Under the pieces are notes generated by a model that did not search any database, had not been told where the DNA came from, and worked only from the letters and a program-made list of their open reading frames with translations. From the NCBI RefSeq assembly GCF_024055575.1, contig NZ_JAMXOE010000018.1:1-64000 (forward strand): a stretch of DNA of 64,000 bases, written 5' to 3'. Numbering within the stretch: position 1 is the stretch's first letter; each line of letters begins with the position of its first letter. Shown in pieces: positions 35,541-44,946 of this stretch. The stretch is from Mucilaginibacter flavidus (GTDB lineage: Bacteria > Bacteroidota > Bacteroidia > Sphingobacteriales > Sphingobacteriaceae). A program made the translations under genes and the position numbers.

Positions 35541-35563
35541 AAAGCCCCGGATATCGGGGTTTT
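35541..35563 (+). terminator. Terminator of the desaturase gene
   Basis: AAAGCCCCG (35541-35549) pairs with CGGGGTTTT (35555-35563), one G-T wobble, loop GATAT, ending in T residues about 33 nt after the stop codon. Confidence 0.75.
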
Positions 35564-35819
35564 GTTGTTTAACGGAGGCCTGCGACCTGCGCTGACGGTG
35601 GCCGCCCCTTTGGGGCTGGGTGTTTTGTTTACTTATTTGCCAGGTTAGTGTTCCAGTGCTTTAAAAAACATAGTTTCTTAAATTGAAGAACAATCTCCAA
35701 AGCCCCAGAAGGCGCGCAATTCACCAGCACAGTTCGCAGGCTTGTGTTGCGTAATACAGTTAACTGTAACAATATTATTTGATCTTGTAAAAAATACACT
35801 ATTGTTAAAAAAGTATTAT
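35564..35819. other. Non-coding leader region of the sugar-oxidation cluster
   Basis: Contains a small GC-rich hairpin (GCCCC-TTT-GGGGC at 35604-35616) and otherwise no ORF or strong promoter match that I can support. Confidence 0.4.
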
Positions 35820-35835
35820 ACCATTTGCAAATGGT
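35820..35835. promoter_or_regulatory. Operator-like 16-bp palindrome
   Basis: ACCATTTGCAAATGGT is a perfect palindrome 48 bp upstream of the first gene of the sugar-oxidation cluster. No regulator gene is adjacent, so the binding protein is unknown. Confidence 0.5.
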
Positions 35836-35883
35836 TTTTTAACTTAGTAAACCAATTTTCTCATCGTTAAACCCTAAATTAAA

Positions 35884-37419
35884 ATGAAGCAAAAGATATT
35901 TTCTTTACTCCTGGTGCTGGCTTTGCTGGTTGCTATCGAACCGTTTGCCCGTGCCCAAAGCGGATTCATCGGTATTTTTGATGAGCAGGGCGATGTTGGG
36001 GTGGTAAAACATAAAGGTACTGGTAGCTTTAATCCCAAAACACAGGAATATAATCTTTCGGGCTCCGGCACCAATATTTGGGCCAAAGCTGACGGCTTCC
36101 ATTTTGTATGGAAAAAAATGAAAGGCGATTTTATCCTGCGCACCAATGCTGCCTTTATTGGTAAAGGCGTTGAGGATCATCGCAAAATTGGCTTTATGGT
36201 ACGCACCTCGCTCGATTCAACCTCGAAGCAAATAAATGCAGTTGTGCATGGCGACGGGCTCACCTCGCTGCAGTTCCGCAAAACAGATGGCGGCATTACA
36301 GAGGAGAAAAAATCAACAGTTACCCACGCGGATGTTATCCAGTTAGAAAGGCATGGTAATAAATACATTATGTCGGTTGCCCGCAAAGGCGATTTGTTTA
36401 CGGAAGATGAGGTAAGCGATGTTGATTTGGGCGATGATGTGTATGTGGGTATATTTATATGCTCGCACAATGCTAATGTTACCGAAAAGGCTGTGTTTAA
36501 TAATACAAGGATTGTTATACCTGCACCGGCCACCCTGGTGCCTTACAAGCAATATTTAGGCAGCAACATTGAAATACTCGATCTGGCTACACAAAATAGC
36601 ACGATCGTTTACCAGTCGCCAAAATCGTTACAAGCTCCAAACTGGATGCTTGATGGTAAAAACCTGCTTTACAACAGCGACGGATTACTGTACAAGTTTG
36701 ATTTAAAAACAAATACCCCCACAGTATTTAATACAGGCTCTGCAAAAAATAACAATAACGACCACGTGCTATCGTTCGATGGCAAGTGGCTAACCATTAG
36801 CAGTGCCGACCAAACCGGCAATTCAATTGGCTGGATTGTGCCAACCACCGGTGGTGAACCGAAAAGAATGACTGAAATCGGCCCGTCGTACATGCATGGC
36901 TGGTCGCCGGATGGTAAATACCTGGTATTTTGCGGGGCGCGTAATAAAGAATATGACGTTTACCGCATTCCTGTTGCCGGCGGGCCCGAAGAAAAGCTAA
37001 CCAATACTCCCGGTCTTGACGATGGTCCTGAATACTCGCCCGATGGCAAGTACATCTATTTCAACTCTGTTCGAAGCGGGCTTATGCAGGTTTGGCGTAT
37101 GAAAGCTGATGGCAGCGAACAAACCCAGTTAACCAATGACGACTACAATAACTGGTTTCCGCATATTTCGCCGGACGGCAAATGGATTGAGTATATCACC
37201 TTCCTGAAAAGCGAAGTAGCGCCAGGCGACCATCCTTTTTATAAACACGTTTACTTAAGGGTGATGCCCGTTGAAGGTGGCCCGTCAAAAGTTATTGCCT
37301 ATCTTTATGGCGGGCAGGGTACCATCAACACCCCATCCTGGTCGCCTGACAGCAAACACCTGGCTTTTGTAAGTAACACCAATTTATTGTTTCCAGTATT
37401 TCCAACCGCAACTAACTAA
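35884..37419 (+). CDS. Exported beta-propeller (TolB/PD40-like) protein
   Basis: A 511-aa protein with a signal peptide (MKQKIFSLLLVLALLVAIEPFARAQ), an N-terminal jelly-roll-like domain of about 190 residues (FHFVWKKMKGDFILRTNAAF, GFMVRTSLD, resembling DUF1349-type lectin folds), and a C-terminal propeller made of PD40 repeats (WSPDGKYLVF, YSPDGKYIYF, ISPDGKWIEY, WSPDSKHLAF). Such periplasmic proteins bind proteins or carbohydrates. It starts the sugar cluster and is followed after 9 nt by a Tat-exported TIM-barrel gene. Function inferred only as binding or scaffold. Confidence 0.8.
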   Translation: MKQKIFSLLLVLALLVAIEPFARAQSGFIGIFDEQGDVGVVKHKGTGSFNPKTQEYNLSGSGTNIWAKADGFHFVWKKMKGDFILRTNAAFIGKGVEDHRKIGFMVRTSLDSTSKQINAVVHGDGLTSLQFRKTDGGITEEKKSTVTHADVIQLERHGNKYIMSVARKGDLFTEDEVSDVDLGDDVYVGIFICSHNANVTEKAVFNNTRIVIPAPATLVPYKQYLGSNIEILDLATQNSTIVYQSPKSLQAPNWMLDGKNLLYNSDGLLYKFDLKTNTPTVFNTGSAKNNNNDHVLSFDGKWLTISSADQTGNSIGWIVPTTGGEPKRMTEIGPSYMHGWSPDGKYLVFCGARNKEYDVYRIPVAGGPEEKLTNTPGLDDGPEYSPDGKYIYFNSVRSGLMQVWRMKADGSEQTQLTNDDYNNWFPHISPDGKWIEYITFLKSEVAPGDHPFYKHVYLRVMPVEGGPSKVIAYLYGGQGTINTPSWSPDSKHLAFVSNTNLLFPVFPTATN

Positions 37420-37428
37420 ACTCTAATA

Positions 37429-38352
37429 ATGATGGATTCATCACGCAGAACATTTATAAAAAACAGCGCGCTGGTTGTTGCCGGTGCCGCCTTACTGCCC
37501 AATTCCTTACTGGCCGGGGAGAAAAAATTAACCAGGTTAGGCATACAGCTTTATAGCGTACGCGATGCCATGGGTAAAGACCCGATGGGCACCCTTAAAA
37601 AACTTGCAGCAGGTGATATAAAGCACGTAGAGCATGCCAACTACATCAGTCGTAAATTTTACGGCTATACCGCTAAAGAATTTAAGAAGATATTGACTGA
37701 CCTTTCCATGCAGATGCCGAGCGGACACACAGTGATGACTGCCAAGGATTGGGACAGCAGCAAAAACGACTTTACTGATAAATGGAAATATACCATTGAA
37801 GATGCTGCAGAAGTTGGACAGCGTTATGTGATAAGCCCATGGCTTGATGAAAGCCTGCGGACAGACATGGATGGGTTGAAAAAATTTATGGAGCAGTTTA
37901 ACAAATGCGGCGAACTATGTAAGGCGCATGGAATGAAATTTGGCTACCACAACCACGACTTTGAGTTCAGCACCAAGGTGGGCGACAGTAACTTGTTCGA
38001 CTTTATACTAAAAAACACCGACCCCGAGCTGGTTGCGCAGCAATTGGACACAGGCAATATGGCAGGCGTTCCCGGTGGTGAACCGCTGGCACTTTTAGAT
38101 AAATACCCGGGCCGTTTTGAGCTGATGCACGTGAAGGACGAAATTAAGGTTGCTGAGAAAGGCGAAATGGGCCATGGTTATGAAAGCACCATAATAGGGG
38201 AGGGAATAATGCCTATGAAAGAGATACTAAAAACGGCCCGCAAAAAAGGCGGTACTTCGCAATTTATCATCGAGCAGGAGTCGTACCAGGGCAAAGACCC
38301 GGTTGAATGTATAATAACAGATGTACATGTAATGACTAAATGGGGTTATTAG
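37429..38352 (+). CDS. Tat-exported sugar phosphate isomerase/epimerase-like TIM barrel
   Basis: A 307-aa AP-endonuclease-2-like (PF01261) protein with a twin-arginine signal (SSRRTFIKNSALVVAGAALL). Barrel motifs include LGIQLYSVRDAM near residue 35, FGYHNHDFEF near 170 and VAQQLDTGNMAG near 200. Exported members of this family probably isomerise or epimerise free sugars or keto-sugars rather than phosphates. Cotranscribed with the upstream beta-propeller gene (9-nt gap). A related Tat-type barrel is encoded at 51563. Confidence 0.85.
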   Translation: MMDSSRRTFIKNSALVVAGAALLPNSLLAGEKKLTRLGIQLYSVRDAMGKDPMGTLKKLAAGDIKHVEHANYISRKFYGYTAKEFKKILTDLSMQMPSGHTVMTAKDWDSSKNDFTDKWKYTIEDAAEVGQRYVISPWLDESLRTDMDGLKKFMEQFNKCGELCKAHGMKFGYHNHDFEFSTKVGDSNLFDFILKNTDPELVAQQLDTGNMAGVPGGEPLALLDKYPGRFELMHVKDEIKVAEKGEMGHGYESTIIGEGIMPMKEILKTARKKGGTSQFIIEQESYQGKDPVECIITDVHVMTKWGY

Positions 38353-38599
38353 CCATTTTGAAATTGAGATACGCCCCGGAGCCCCGGGCGTATCTAAGTA
38401 ATAAATGTTTTACTGTCTGGTGCTATGTAGACGCAAAATGCTGCATATCTATATCTTAGCTATAAGATTATAATAAATGCAACGTTCTTATTTAACCAAT
38501 ACTTAAAAACCGGTTAAATAAAAACCAAAGTTATTTTGCATTTTATATTATTAAATGTTAATTATACATGATTTTTTGCCCCACCCAAATTTAGCTTAA

Positions 38600-39172
38600 A
38601 TGAACAGGCGTACTGTAATAAAAAATCTTGCCCTTGTAATTAGCGGCGCGGTGCTTTTGCCATCGTGCGTTGGTAAAGATGGTTCGTCGTATGTTCAGCT
38701 GAAACACGTAAATATTGATGAGGATGGACAGCGGCTGATAGCCGATGTGGCCGAAACCATTATTCCAAAAACAACCACACCCGGCGCAAAAGATTTAAAC
38801 CTGCCTGCGTTTGTTTTATTAATGATTGACGACTGCTACGACAAAAAAGGCCAGGAGGTATTTGTCGCCGGAATGAAAGCGTTCACTGCAAAAATTAAGA
38901 AAGAGCACGGAAAGGAATTTGGCGATTTAGACACGAAAACCCGCGAAACTATTTTGATGGCCATTGAAAAGCCACCGGTAACAAAAAACAAACCTCAAAA
39001 AAATACACCGCCCGACCCAATCACCAATTTTTATTGGGGCGTTAAAGGGCAAACAGTGTTTGGCTATACAAACTCCCAATATTTTATGACTAAAGAAATT
39101 GTGTATGAGTTGGTTCCCGGTCGGTATGTAGTCCATTACCCGATTAGCAAACTAAAACTGAAGACAGCATAA
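38600..39172 (+). CDS. Gluconate 2-dehydrogenase subunit 3-like Tat lipoprotein (pair 1)
   Basis: A 190-aa small subunit of the gluconate 2-dehydrogenase subunit 3 family (PF13618). The N-terminus combines a twin-arginine motif (MNRRTVIKN) with a lipobox ending at Cys23 (LLPSC). The body has the family motif LIADVAETIIPKTTTPGAKD. It stops one base before the GMC oxidoreductase gene. In related FAD dehydrogenases this subunit carries the Tat signal and brings the signal-less, FAD-loaded catalytic subunit across the membrane as a hitchhiker, which fits here. Confidence 0.88.
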   Translation: MNRRTVIKNLALVISGAVLLPSCVGKDGSSYVQLKHVNIDEDGQRLIADVAETIIPKTTTPGAKDLNLPAFVLLMIDDCYDKKGQEVFVAGMKAFTAKIKKEHGKEFGDLDTKTRETILMAIEKPPVTKNKPQKNTPPDPITNFYWGVKGQTVFGYTNSQYFMTKEIVYELVPGRYVVHYPISKLKLKTA

Positions 39173-39173
39173 A

Positions 39174-40889
39174 ATGGCTAATTTAAATATCGACAGCGTT
39201 AAAGAGCGCACTTTTGATGCCATTGTCATTGGTTCGGGTATAAGCGGGGGATGGGCAGCCAAGGAATTAACCGGTAACGGCCTTAAAACGCTGGTGCTTG
39301 AACGGGGCCGTGATGTAAAACATATAAAAGATTATCCAACCACCAATAAAATGCCCTGGGAGTTTGAGCACCGCGGGCAGCTACCATCGGCCGTTATGGA
39401 AGCAAATCCTATAGTTGGCCGTTGTTATGCTTTCGGTGAAGATTCGCAGCACTTTTTTGTAAAAGATAAGGAACACCCCTACGTGCAGCAAAAACCATTC
39501 GACTGGATACGCGGCTACCAGGTTGGGGGGAAATCATTATTATGGGCGAGGCAAACCCAACGATGGAGCGATTTCGATTTTGAGGGGCCCGCCCGTGATG
39601 GCTATGCTGTCGATTGGCCCATCCGTTACAAAGATATTGCGCCGTGGTATAGCCACGTAGAGAAATTTGCAGGCATCGCGGGCAACAAAGATGGCTTAGC
39701 CGAACTACCTGATGGCGAATTTTTGCCCGGTTTCCCTTTAAACGATGTGGAGCAGTATTTTAGCGACCACCTTAAAACTCATTATAAAAACAGGCACGTG
39801 ATAAGCGCCCGCTGTGCGCACTTGTCAAAGCCCAACCAAATACACGTTGACCAAGGGCGCACGCAATGCCAAAACCGCGACCTTTGCCAGCGCGGCTGCC
39901 CCTTCGGCGGTTATTTCAGCAGCAATGCGTCTACCATTCCATGGGCCGAAAAATCGGGCAATATGATGTTAAGGCCCCATTCGGTTGTGCAATCCATCAT
40001 CTACGACGAGCAAAAGGGCAAAGCGACCGGCGTGCGCGTCATCGATTCCAATACAAAAGAAGCTATAGAGTATCACGCAAAAATAATATTTGTAAATGCT
40101 GCGGCCTTAAATACCAACCTTGTGCTGTTAAACTCTACCTCAAGCCGTTTTCCAAACGGGCTTGGTAACGATAGTGGTGTGCTGGGTAAATTTGTGGCAT
40201 TTCACAATTATTCTGCTAACATCGGTGCCGAGTACGACGGACTAAAAGAATGGACAGTTGATGGCCGCTCACCAACCAGCGGGTATATACCGCGTTTTCG
40301 GAATGTTTATAAGCAGGAAACCGATTTTCTTCGTGGCTACGCCTGCACATTTGGCGGCTACAGGTACCAGCAGCATAAATATGAAGGCGTTGGTGCAAGC
40401 CTGAAAGAGGGCTTGGTGAAAGGCGATCTTGGTCCCTGGTATGTTGGCGCACAATTTATGGGTGAAACCATACCGAAGGACACTAACCATGTTAGCCTCG
40501 ACGCTAAATTGAAAGATGACTGGGGTGTTCCGTTATTAAATGTTTCGGTTGATTATGATGATAACGATGAGAAGATGAAAAAGGATTTTATTGAACAGCT
40601 AACAGAGATGTTTACCTCGGCAGGCTTTAAAAATATCCACCCTTCAACCGACCATCGGGCACCAGGACTGGATATTCACGAAATGGGTGGGGCGCGCATG
40701 GGTAAAGACCCAAAAACATCCATACTTAATGAGTGGAACCAAGTGCACGCCTGTAAAAATGTTTTTGTTACTGATGGCGCCTGCATGACCTCAACTTCAT
40801 GCCAAAACCCATCGCTCACGTACATGGCCATAACCGCCCGCGCGGCCAACCATGCAGTTGATGAATTGAAGAAAGGCAATTTAAGCTAA
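39174..40889 (+). CDS. GMC oxidoreductase, FAD-dependent sugar dehydrogenase (pair 1)
   Basis: A 571-aa FAD enzyme of the glucose-methanol-choline superfamily, gluconate/glucoside dehydrogenase branch. The FAD-binding motif IGSGISGGWAAKEL is at about 18-31; HEMGGARMG near residue 502 and CQNPSLTYMA near 542 hold the catalytic His and Asn. Cysteines 232, 238 and 242 (CQNRDLCQRGCP) resemble the [3Fe-4S]-binding site of bacterial FAD-glucose dehydrogenases. There is no signal peptide, consistent with hitchhiker export with the subunit-3 lipoprotein directly upstream. Likely periplasmic oxidation of a sugar or glycoside, with electrons going to a cytochrome c. Substrate unknown. Confidence 0.88.
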   Translation: MANLNIDSVKERTFDAIVIGSGISGGWAAKELTGNGLKTLVLERGRDVKHIKDYPTTNKMPWEFEHRGQLPSAVMEANPIVGRCYAFGEDSQHFFVKDKEHPYVQQKPFDWIRGYQVGGKSLLWARQTQRWSDFDFEGPARDGYAVDWPIRYKDIAPWYSHVEKFAGIAGNKDGLAELPDGEFLPGFPLNDVEQYFSDHLKTHYKNRHVISARCAHLSKPNQIHVDQGRTQCQNRDLCQRGCPFGGYFSSNASTIPWAEKSGNMMLRPHSVVQSIIYDEQKGKATGVRVIDSNTKEAIEYHAKIIFVNAAALNTNLVLLNSTSSRFPNGLGNDSGVLGKFVAFHNYSANIGAEYDGLKEWTVDGRSPTSGYIPRFRNVYKQETDFLRGYACTFGGYRYQQHKYEGVGASLKEGLVKGDLGPWYVGAQFMGETIPKDTNHVSLDAKLKDDWGVPLLNVSVDYDDNDEKMKKDFIEQLTEMFTSAGFKNIHPSTDHRAPGLDIHEMGGARMGKDPKTSILNEWNQVHACKNVFVTDGACMTSTSCQNPSLTYMAITARAANHAVDELKKGNLS

Positions 40890-40976
40890 GCAAATGCAGT
40901 TTTTACATATTTCAGCGTCGAAAATATTTATACAAATTAACCCAAAATTGGCTTTTTTGATACGATTGGCCTATTA

Positions 40977-40997
40977 TTGTGTTAAAAAAACACAATG
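40977..40997. promoter_or_regulatory. Hairpin/operator upstream of GMC pair 2
   Basis: ATTGTGTT (40977-40984) pairs with AACACAAT (40990-40997) around AAAAA. It lies just upstream of the predicted promoter at 41004-41034, so it may be an operator or may end transcription of the preceding gene. Confidence 0.4.
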
Positions 40998-41003
40998 GAA
41001 TAT

Positions 41004-41034
41004 TTGTTCGATAATTTATTGTTCATACATTTAG
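41004..41034 (+). promoter_or_regulatory. Predicted Bacteroidota promoter for GMC gene 2
   Basis: TTTG at 41004-41007, exactly 19 nt, then TACATTTA at 41027-41034 (seven of eight matches). It predicts a leader of about 40 nt before the ATG at 41084 and indicates that the genes from here on can be transcribed separately from those upstream. Confidence 0.55.
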
Positions 41035-41083
41035 CGATTAACCAATTTAACAGAAATTTATTTAACCTTTTATTCAATATAAC

Positions 41084-42763
41084 ATGTCTGAAAATACTTA
41101 TGACGCCATTGTCATCGGTTCAGGAATCTCGGGCGGATGGGCTGCAAAGGAACTTACCGAAAAAGGCCTGAAAACCATTATGCTTGAGCGTGGCCGTAAC
41201 ATTGAGCACATTAAAGATTACGTGAACGCTACAAAGGACCCATGGGAATTCCCTCACCGTGGCGGGCGTACACAAGAAATGATAAAGGACTATCCGGTGC
41301 TTAAGCGCGACTACCCATTAAACGAAACCAACCTTGATTACTGGGCAAGTGATAAAGACAGCCCTTATACCGAAGTAAAGCGTTTCGATTGGTTTAGAGG
41401 ATACCACGTAGGCGGCCGCTCACTGATGTGGGGCAGGCAGTCATACCGCTGGGCCGACATTGATTTTGAAGCAAACTTAAAAGACGGCATCGGCACCGAT
41501 TGGCCAATCCGTTACAAAGATTTGGCGCCATGGTATAGCTATGTTGAAAAATTTGCGGGTATATCTGGCAATAAAGATCATTTAGCCATTCTTCCCGATG
41601 GTGACTTTATGCCACCGATGGAAATGAACGTTGTAGAGAAAGATTTATCAAAGCGCCTGATGGAGTACTATAAAAACCAGCGCGCAATGATCATCGGCCG
41701 TACGGCAAATATTACCCAGCCATTGCAGGCGCGTACCAATTGCCAATATCGTAACAAATGCTGGTTGGGCTGCCCGTTCGGCGCTTACTTCAGCACACAA
41801 TCGTCAACACTGCCGGCGGCAATGGCTACCAAGAACCTAACCGTTAGGCCGTGGTCTATCGTTACCAAAATTTTGTATGATAAGGATACCAAAAAAGCCA
41901 AGGGAGTTGAGGTTTTAGATGCTGAAACAAACAAGACTTACGAATACTATGCAAAAATCATCTTCCTGAATGCATCAGCCTTAAACAGCGCATGGATATT
42001 GATGAACTCGGCCACTGACATCTGGCCAGGTGGTTTAGGCAGCAGCAGCGGCGAACTGGGCCACAACGTAATGGACCACCACTTAGGTGTAGGTGCAGGC
42101 GGTACCGTTGAAGGCTATGAAGATAAATATTACTTTGGCCGCAGGGCAAATGGTATTTATATACCACGCTACCGTAACCTGAACGGCGAAAAACGCGACT
42201 ATATCCGTGGCTTTGGATACCAGGGGTCAGCAGGCCGTGAGAATTGGAGCCGCGATATTGCCGAACTAAATATCGGGGGTGCATTTAAGGATGCATTAAC
42301 CGAACCGGGAGTATGGAGCATGGGCATGGGTGGATTTGGAGAAACACTGCCGTACCACGAAAATAAAATCACCCTTGATAAAACCCGTAAGGACAAGTGG
42401 GGGCTAAACATCTTATCTTTCGATGTTGAGGTTAAGGACAACGAAAAGAAGATGCGCATTGATATGGCTAATGATGCAAAAGAAATGCTTGAAGCTGCGG
42501 GCGTAAAAAATGTTCACAGTTTCAGCACCGACGGTGTTTTGGGCCGTGGCATACACGAAATGGGTACCGCCCGCATGGGTCGCGATCCTAAATCATCTGT
42601 ACTGAACGAGTGGAACCAGGTATGGGATGCTAAAAACGTGTTTGTAACTGATGGTGCTGCAATGGCTTCAAGTGCCTGCCAGAACCCTTCGCTTACTTAC
42701 ATGGCGTTAACCGCCCGCGCTGCGGCTCATGCTGTGGAAGAACTAAAGAAAGGCAACGTATAA
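41084..42763 (+). CDS. GMC oxidoreductase, FAD-dependent sugar dehydrogenase (pair 2)
   Basis: A 559-aa paralogue of the GMC enzyme at 39174: FAD motif IGSGISGGWAAKEL at about 10-23, cysteines 220, 226 and 230 (CQYRNKCWLGCP), catalytic-region HEMGTARMG and CQNPSLTYMA near the C-terminus. No signal peptide. Its probable export partner is the subunit-3 lipoprotein at 44326, separated from it by a Gfo/Idh/MocA gene. Shared architecture with pair 1 but clear differences in the middle domain (about 270-400) suggest a different substrate or position of oxidation. Resembles glucoside 3-dehydrogenases; this is inference. Confidence 0.88.
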   Translation: MSENTYDAIVIGSGISGGWAAKELTEKGLKTIMLERGRNIEHIKDYVNATKDPWEFPHRGGRTQEMIKDYPVLKRDYPLNETNLDYWASDKDSPYTEVKRFDWFRGYHVGGRSLMWGRQSYRWADIDFEANLKDGIGTDWPIRYKDLAPWYSYVEKFAGISGNKDHLAILPDGDFMPPMEMNVVEKDLSKRLMEYYKNQRAMIIGRTANITQPLQARTNCQYRNKCWLGCPFGAYFSTQSSTLPAAMATKNLTVRPWSIVTKILYDKDTKKAKGVEVLDAETNKTYEYYAKIIFLNASALNSAWILMNSATDIWPGGLGSSSGELGHNVMDHHLGVGAGGTVEGYEDKYYFGRRANGIYIPRYRNLNGEKRDYIRGFGYQGSAGRENWSRDIAELNIGGAFKDALTEPGVWSMGMGGFGETLPYHENKITLDKTRKDKWGLNILSFDVEVKDNEKKMRIDMANDAKEMLEAAGVKNVHSFSTDGVLGRGIHEMGTARMGRDPKSSVLNEWNQVWDAKNVFVTDGAAMASSACQNPSLTYMALTARAAAHAVEELKKGNV

Positions 42764-42795
42764 CAACCTAATTTAAAACATAACAACTAAACAAA

Positions 42796-44223
42796 ATGGC
42801 TGAAGAAAAACAGACCGATCAGGCGAACAACAAGTCAAGGAGAGAATTCCTGAAAACCGGTACAATAGCTGCTGCAAGCTTTATGATAGTGCCGCGGCAT
42901 GTGCTTGGCGGCAAAGGCTTTTTAGCACCGAGCGACAAACTGCTGGTAGCCGGCGTAGGTGCCGGTGGGAAAGGTGAGAGCGATATCGCCAATTTCGCTA
43001 AAAGCGGTAAAGCCGAAATAGCGTTTTTGTGTGACGTGGATGATAGAAGGTCGGCTAAAACACGGGCAAACTTCCCTAAAGCAAAATACTATAAGGATTG
43101 GCGCGAGATGCTTGATAAAGAACACAAGCACTTCGATGCGATGTCGGTATCAACTCCCGACCACAACCACGCTATAATAGCTTATCATGGTATGCAACTG
43201 GGCAAAGGTGTATATGTGCAAAAGCCCATGACCCATGATTTGTATGAGGCCCGTTTACTTACCGAAGCCGCAGCAAAATATAAGGTAGTTACACAGATGG
43301 GTAACCAGGGCTCATCCAATGATGGAACACGTTTAATGTCGGAATGGTATGACGCCGGCCTGCTTGGCGATGTGCACACCGTTTATTGCTGGACAAACCG
43401 CCCCGTTTGGCCGCAGGGTATTGCATGGCCTGCACCTCAGCCTGAAATACCTAAGGAATTGGATTGGGATTTATGGTTAGGTACTGCGCCTAAAAAAGAT
43501 TACGTTGATAAACTGGTACCATTTAACTGGCGCGGCTGGTGGGATTACGGAACAGGCGCCCTGGGCGATATGGGCTGTCACCTTGTTGAGGCCCCCTTCA
43601 GGGTATTGGATATTCGCTATGCCACTGATGTACAGGCCAGCGTAGGCGGCGTTTATGTTGATCAGTTTAAAGCGGGAAGATTCCCAGAAAGCTGCCCTCC
43701 GTCGAGCCACATCACACTAACTTTCCCTAAAACAGCTAAAACTCTGGGCAACGTTACACTGCACTGGATGGATGGAGGTATACAGCCGGAAAGACCGGAT
43801 GAGCTGGCGCCGAACGAAGATTGGGGCGGCGAACAAGGTAACGGCTGTTTATTCGTGGGTACCAAAGGGAAAATGTTCTGCAGCACCTATTCAGATGCGG
43901 CTACATTATTGCCAAAGTCGTTGACCAAGGATGCAAAAGCTCCACAAAAATGGGCACGTGTTCCAGGCGGCGCTGAAGGCCATTATGCACAGTGGGTGGA
44001 AGGTTGTATCGCAGGATACGGAAAAACCGAGCTAAGCTCGTCGTTTGACAAAGCCGGCCCGCTTACCGAAGCGCTGTTGATGGCAAATCTTGCTGTTCGC
44101 GGTCATTCGCTAAGAGGCGGAGCGATAAAATACCTGTGGGACAACCAGAACCAAAGGGTTACTAATTTTGATTTGGCTAACCAATATGTAAAACGCCAGT
44201 ACCGCGAGGGATGGACTTTATAA
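42796..44223 (+). CDS. Tat-exported Gfo/Idh/MocA-family oxidoreductase
   Basis: A 475-aa NAD(P)-fold protein with a twin-arginine signal (SRREFLKTGTIAAASFMIVP) followed by the Rossmann domain (KLLVAGVGAGGKGESDIANF), the VSTPDHNHA and VQKPMTHDLYEA motifs and a C-terminal alpha/beta domain. Exported Gfo/Idh proteins keep tightly bound NAD and include glycosidases (GH109-like) and oxidoreductases. It lies between the GMC gene and its subunit-3 partner, so it probably works on the same substrate in the periplasm. Confidence 0.87.
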   Translation: MAEEKQTDQANNKSRREFLKTGTIAAASFMIVPRHVLGGKGFLAPSDKLLVAGVGAGGKGESDIANFAKSGKAEIAFLCDVDDRRSAKTRANFPKAKYYKDWREMLDKEHKHFDAMSVSTPDHNHAIIAYHGMQLGKGVYVQKPMTHDLYEARLLTEAAAKYKVVTQMGNQGSSNDGTRLMSEWYDAGLLGDVHTVYCWTNRPVWPQGIAWPAPQPEIPKELDWDLWLGTAPKKDYVDKLVPFNWRGWWDYGTGALGDMGCHLVEAPFRVLDIRYATDVQASVGGVYVDQFKAGRFPESCPPSSHITLTFPKTAKTLGNVTLHWMDGGIQPERPDELAPNEDWGGEQGNGCLFVGTKGKMFCSTYSDAATLLPKSLTKDAKAPQKWARVPGGAEGHYAQWVEGCIAGYGKTELSSSFDKAGPLTEALLMANLAVRGHSLRGGAIKYLWDNQNQRVTNFDLANQYVKRQYREGWTL

Positions 44224-44230
44224 TAAGTTT

Positions 44231-44320
44231 GAATTAGTGAATTAGTGATTGAATTGAAAAAATCACTAATTTGCTAACTCTCAATTAAACATTCATTCAA
44301 TCACTAATTAAATTCACCAA
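44231..44320. repeat. Degenerate AATTAGTGA / TCACTAATT repeats
   Basis: The 102-nt gap contains ATTAGTGAATTAGTGATTGAATT and, downstream, inverted words such as AATCACTAATT twice. It can form an imperfect stem. The same family fills the gap at 44947-45121. No gene is seen. Confidence 0.5.
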
Positions 44321-44325
44321 TTAAT

Positions 44326-44946
44326 ATGAATAGAAGAGACGCCATAGGAAGAGTTGCCCTGCTGATGGGCGGTGCCGTTATAGGTGCCGAATTCTTTATT
44401 TCGGGCTGTAAATCGGGTACCGCTAAGGTAGAGGACTTGTTTGTTGCAGATACTGTTGCTTTTTTAAACGAGGTAGCGGATACCATTTTACCAACAACTA
44501 GCTCGCCGGGAGCCAAAGCCGCCAATGTAGGCCATTTTATGGCTGTAATGGTACAGGATTGCTATACACCAGAAGACCAGAAGGTATTTATGGAAGGCAT
44601 TGGCAAGCTTGACGATGCTGCAAATAAGAAATTCAGTAACAAGTTTATGTCGCTGACTGCACAGCAGCGTACCGATTTGCTTATCGACCTGGACAAAGAG
44701 CAAAAAGAATACGGAACCAAAAAGAATAAAGACGCCGAGGCAGACGCTGCCAAGCATAAAGGCGAAAAAGACTACAAAGCGCCTGAAGTACCAAACCACT
44801 ATTTCACCATGATGAAGCAGCTTACTTTACTGGGCTACTTTACATCAGAAATTGGTGCAACAAAAGCGCTACGCTATATTGCAATACCGGGCCATTACGA
44901 TGGTAACGTACCTTACAAAAAAGGCGATAAAGCGTGGGCGACCTAG
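44326..44946 (+). CDS. Gluconate 2-dehydrogenase subunit 3-like Tat lipoprotein (pair 2)
   Basis: A 206-aa member of the same family as 38600. It has a twin-arginine start (MNRRDAIGR), a lipobox ending at Cys28 (ISGC), and the family motif FLNEVADTILPTTSSPGAKA near residue 45. A lysine- and aspartate-rich loop occupies about 122-150. The predicted role is hitchhiker and anchoring subunit for the GMC enzyme at 41084. Confidence 0.87.
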   Translation: MNRRDAIGRVALLMGGAVIGAEFFISGCKSGTAKVEDLFVADTVAFLNEVADTILPTTSSPGAKAANVGHFMAVMVQDCYTPEDQKVFMEGIGKLDDAANKKFSNKFMSLTAQQRTDLLIDLDKEQKEYGTKKNKDAEADAAKHKGEKDYKAPEVPNHYFTMMKQLTLLGYFTSEIGATKALRYIAIPGHYDGNVPYKKGDKAWAT

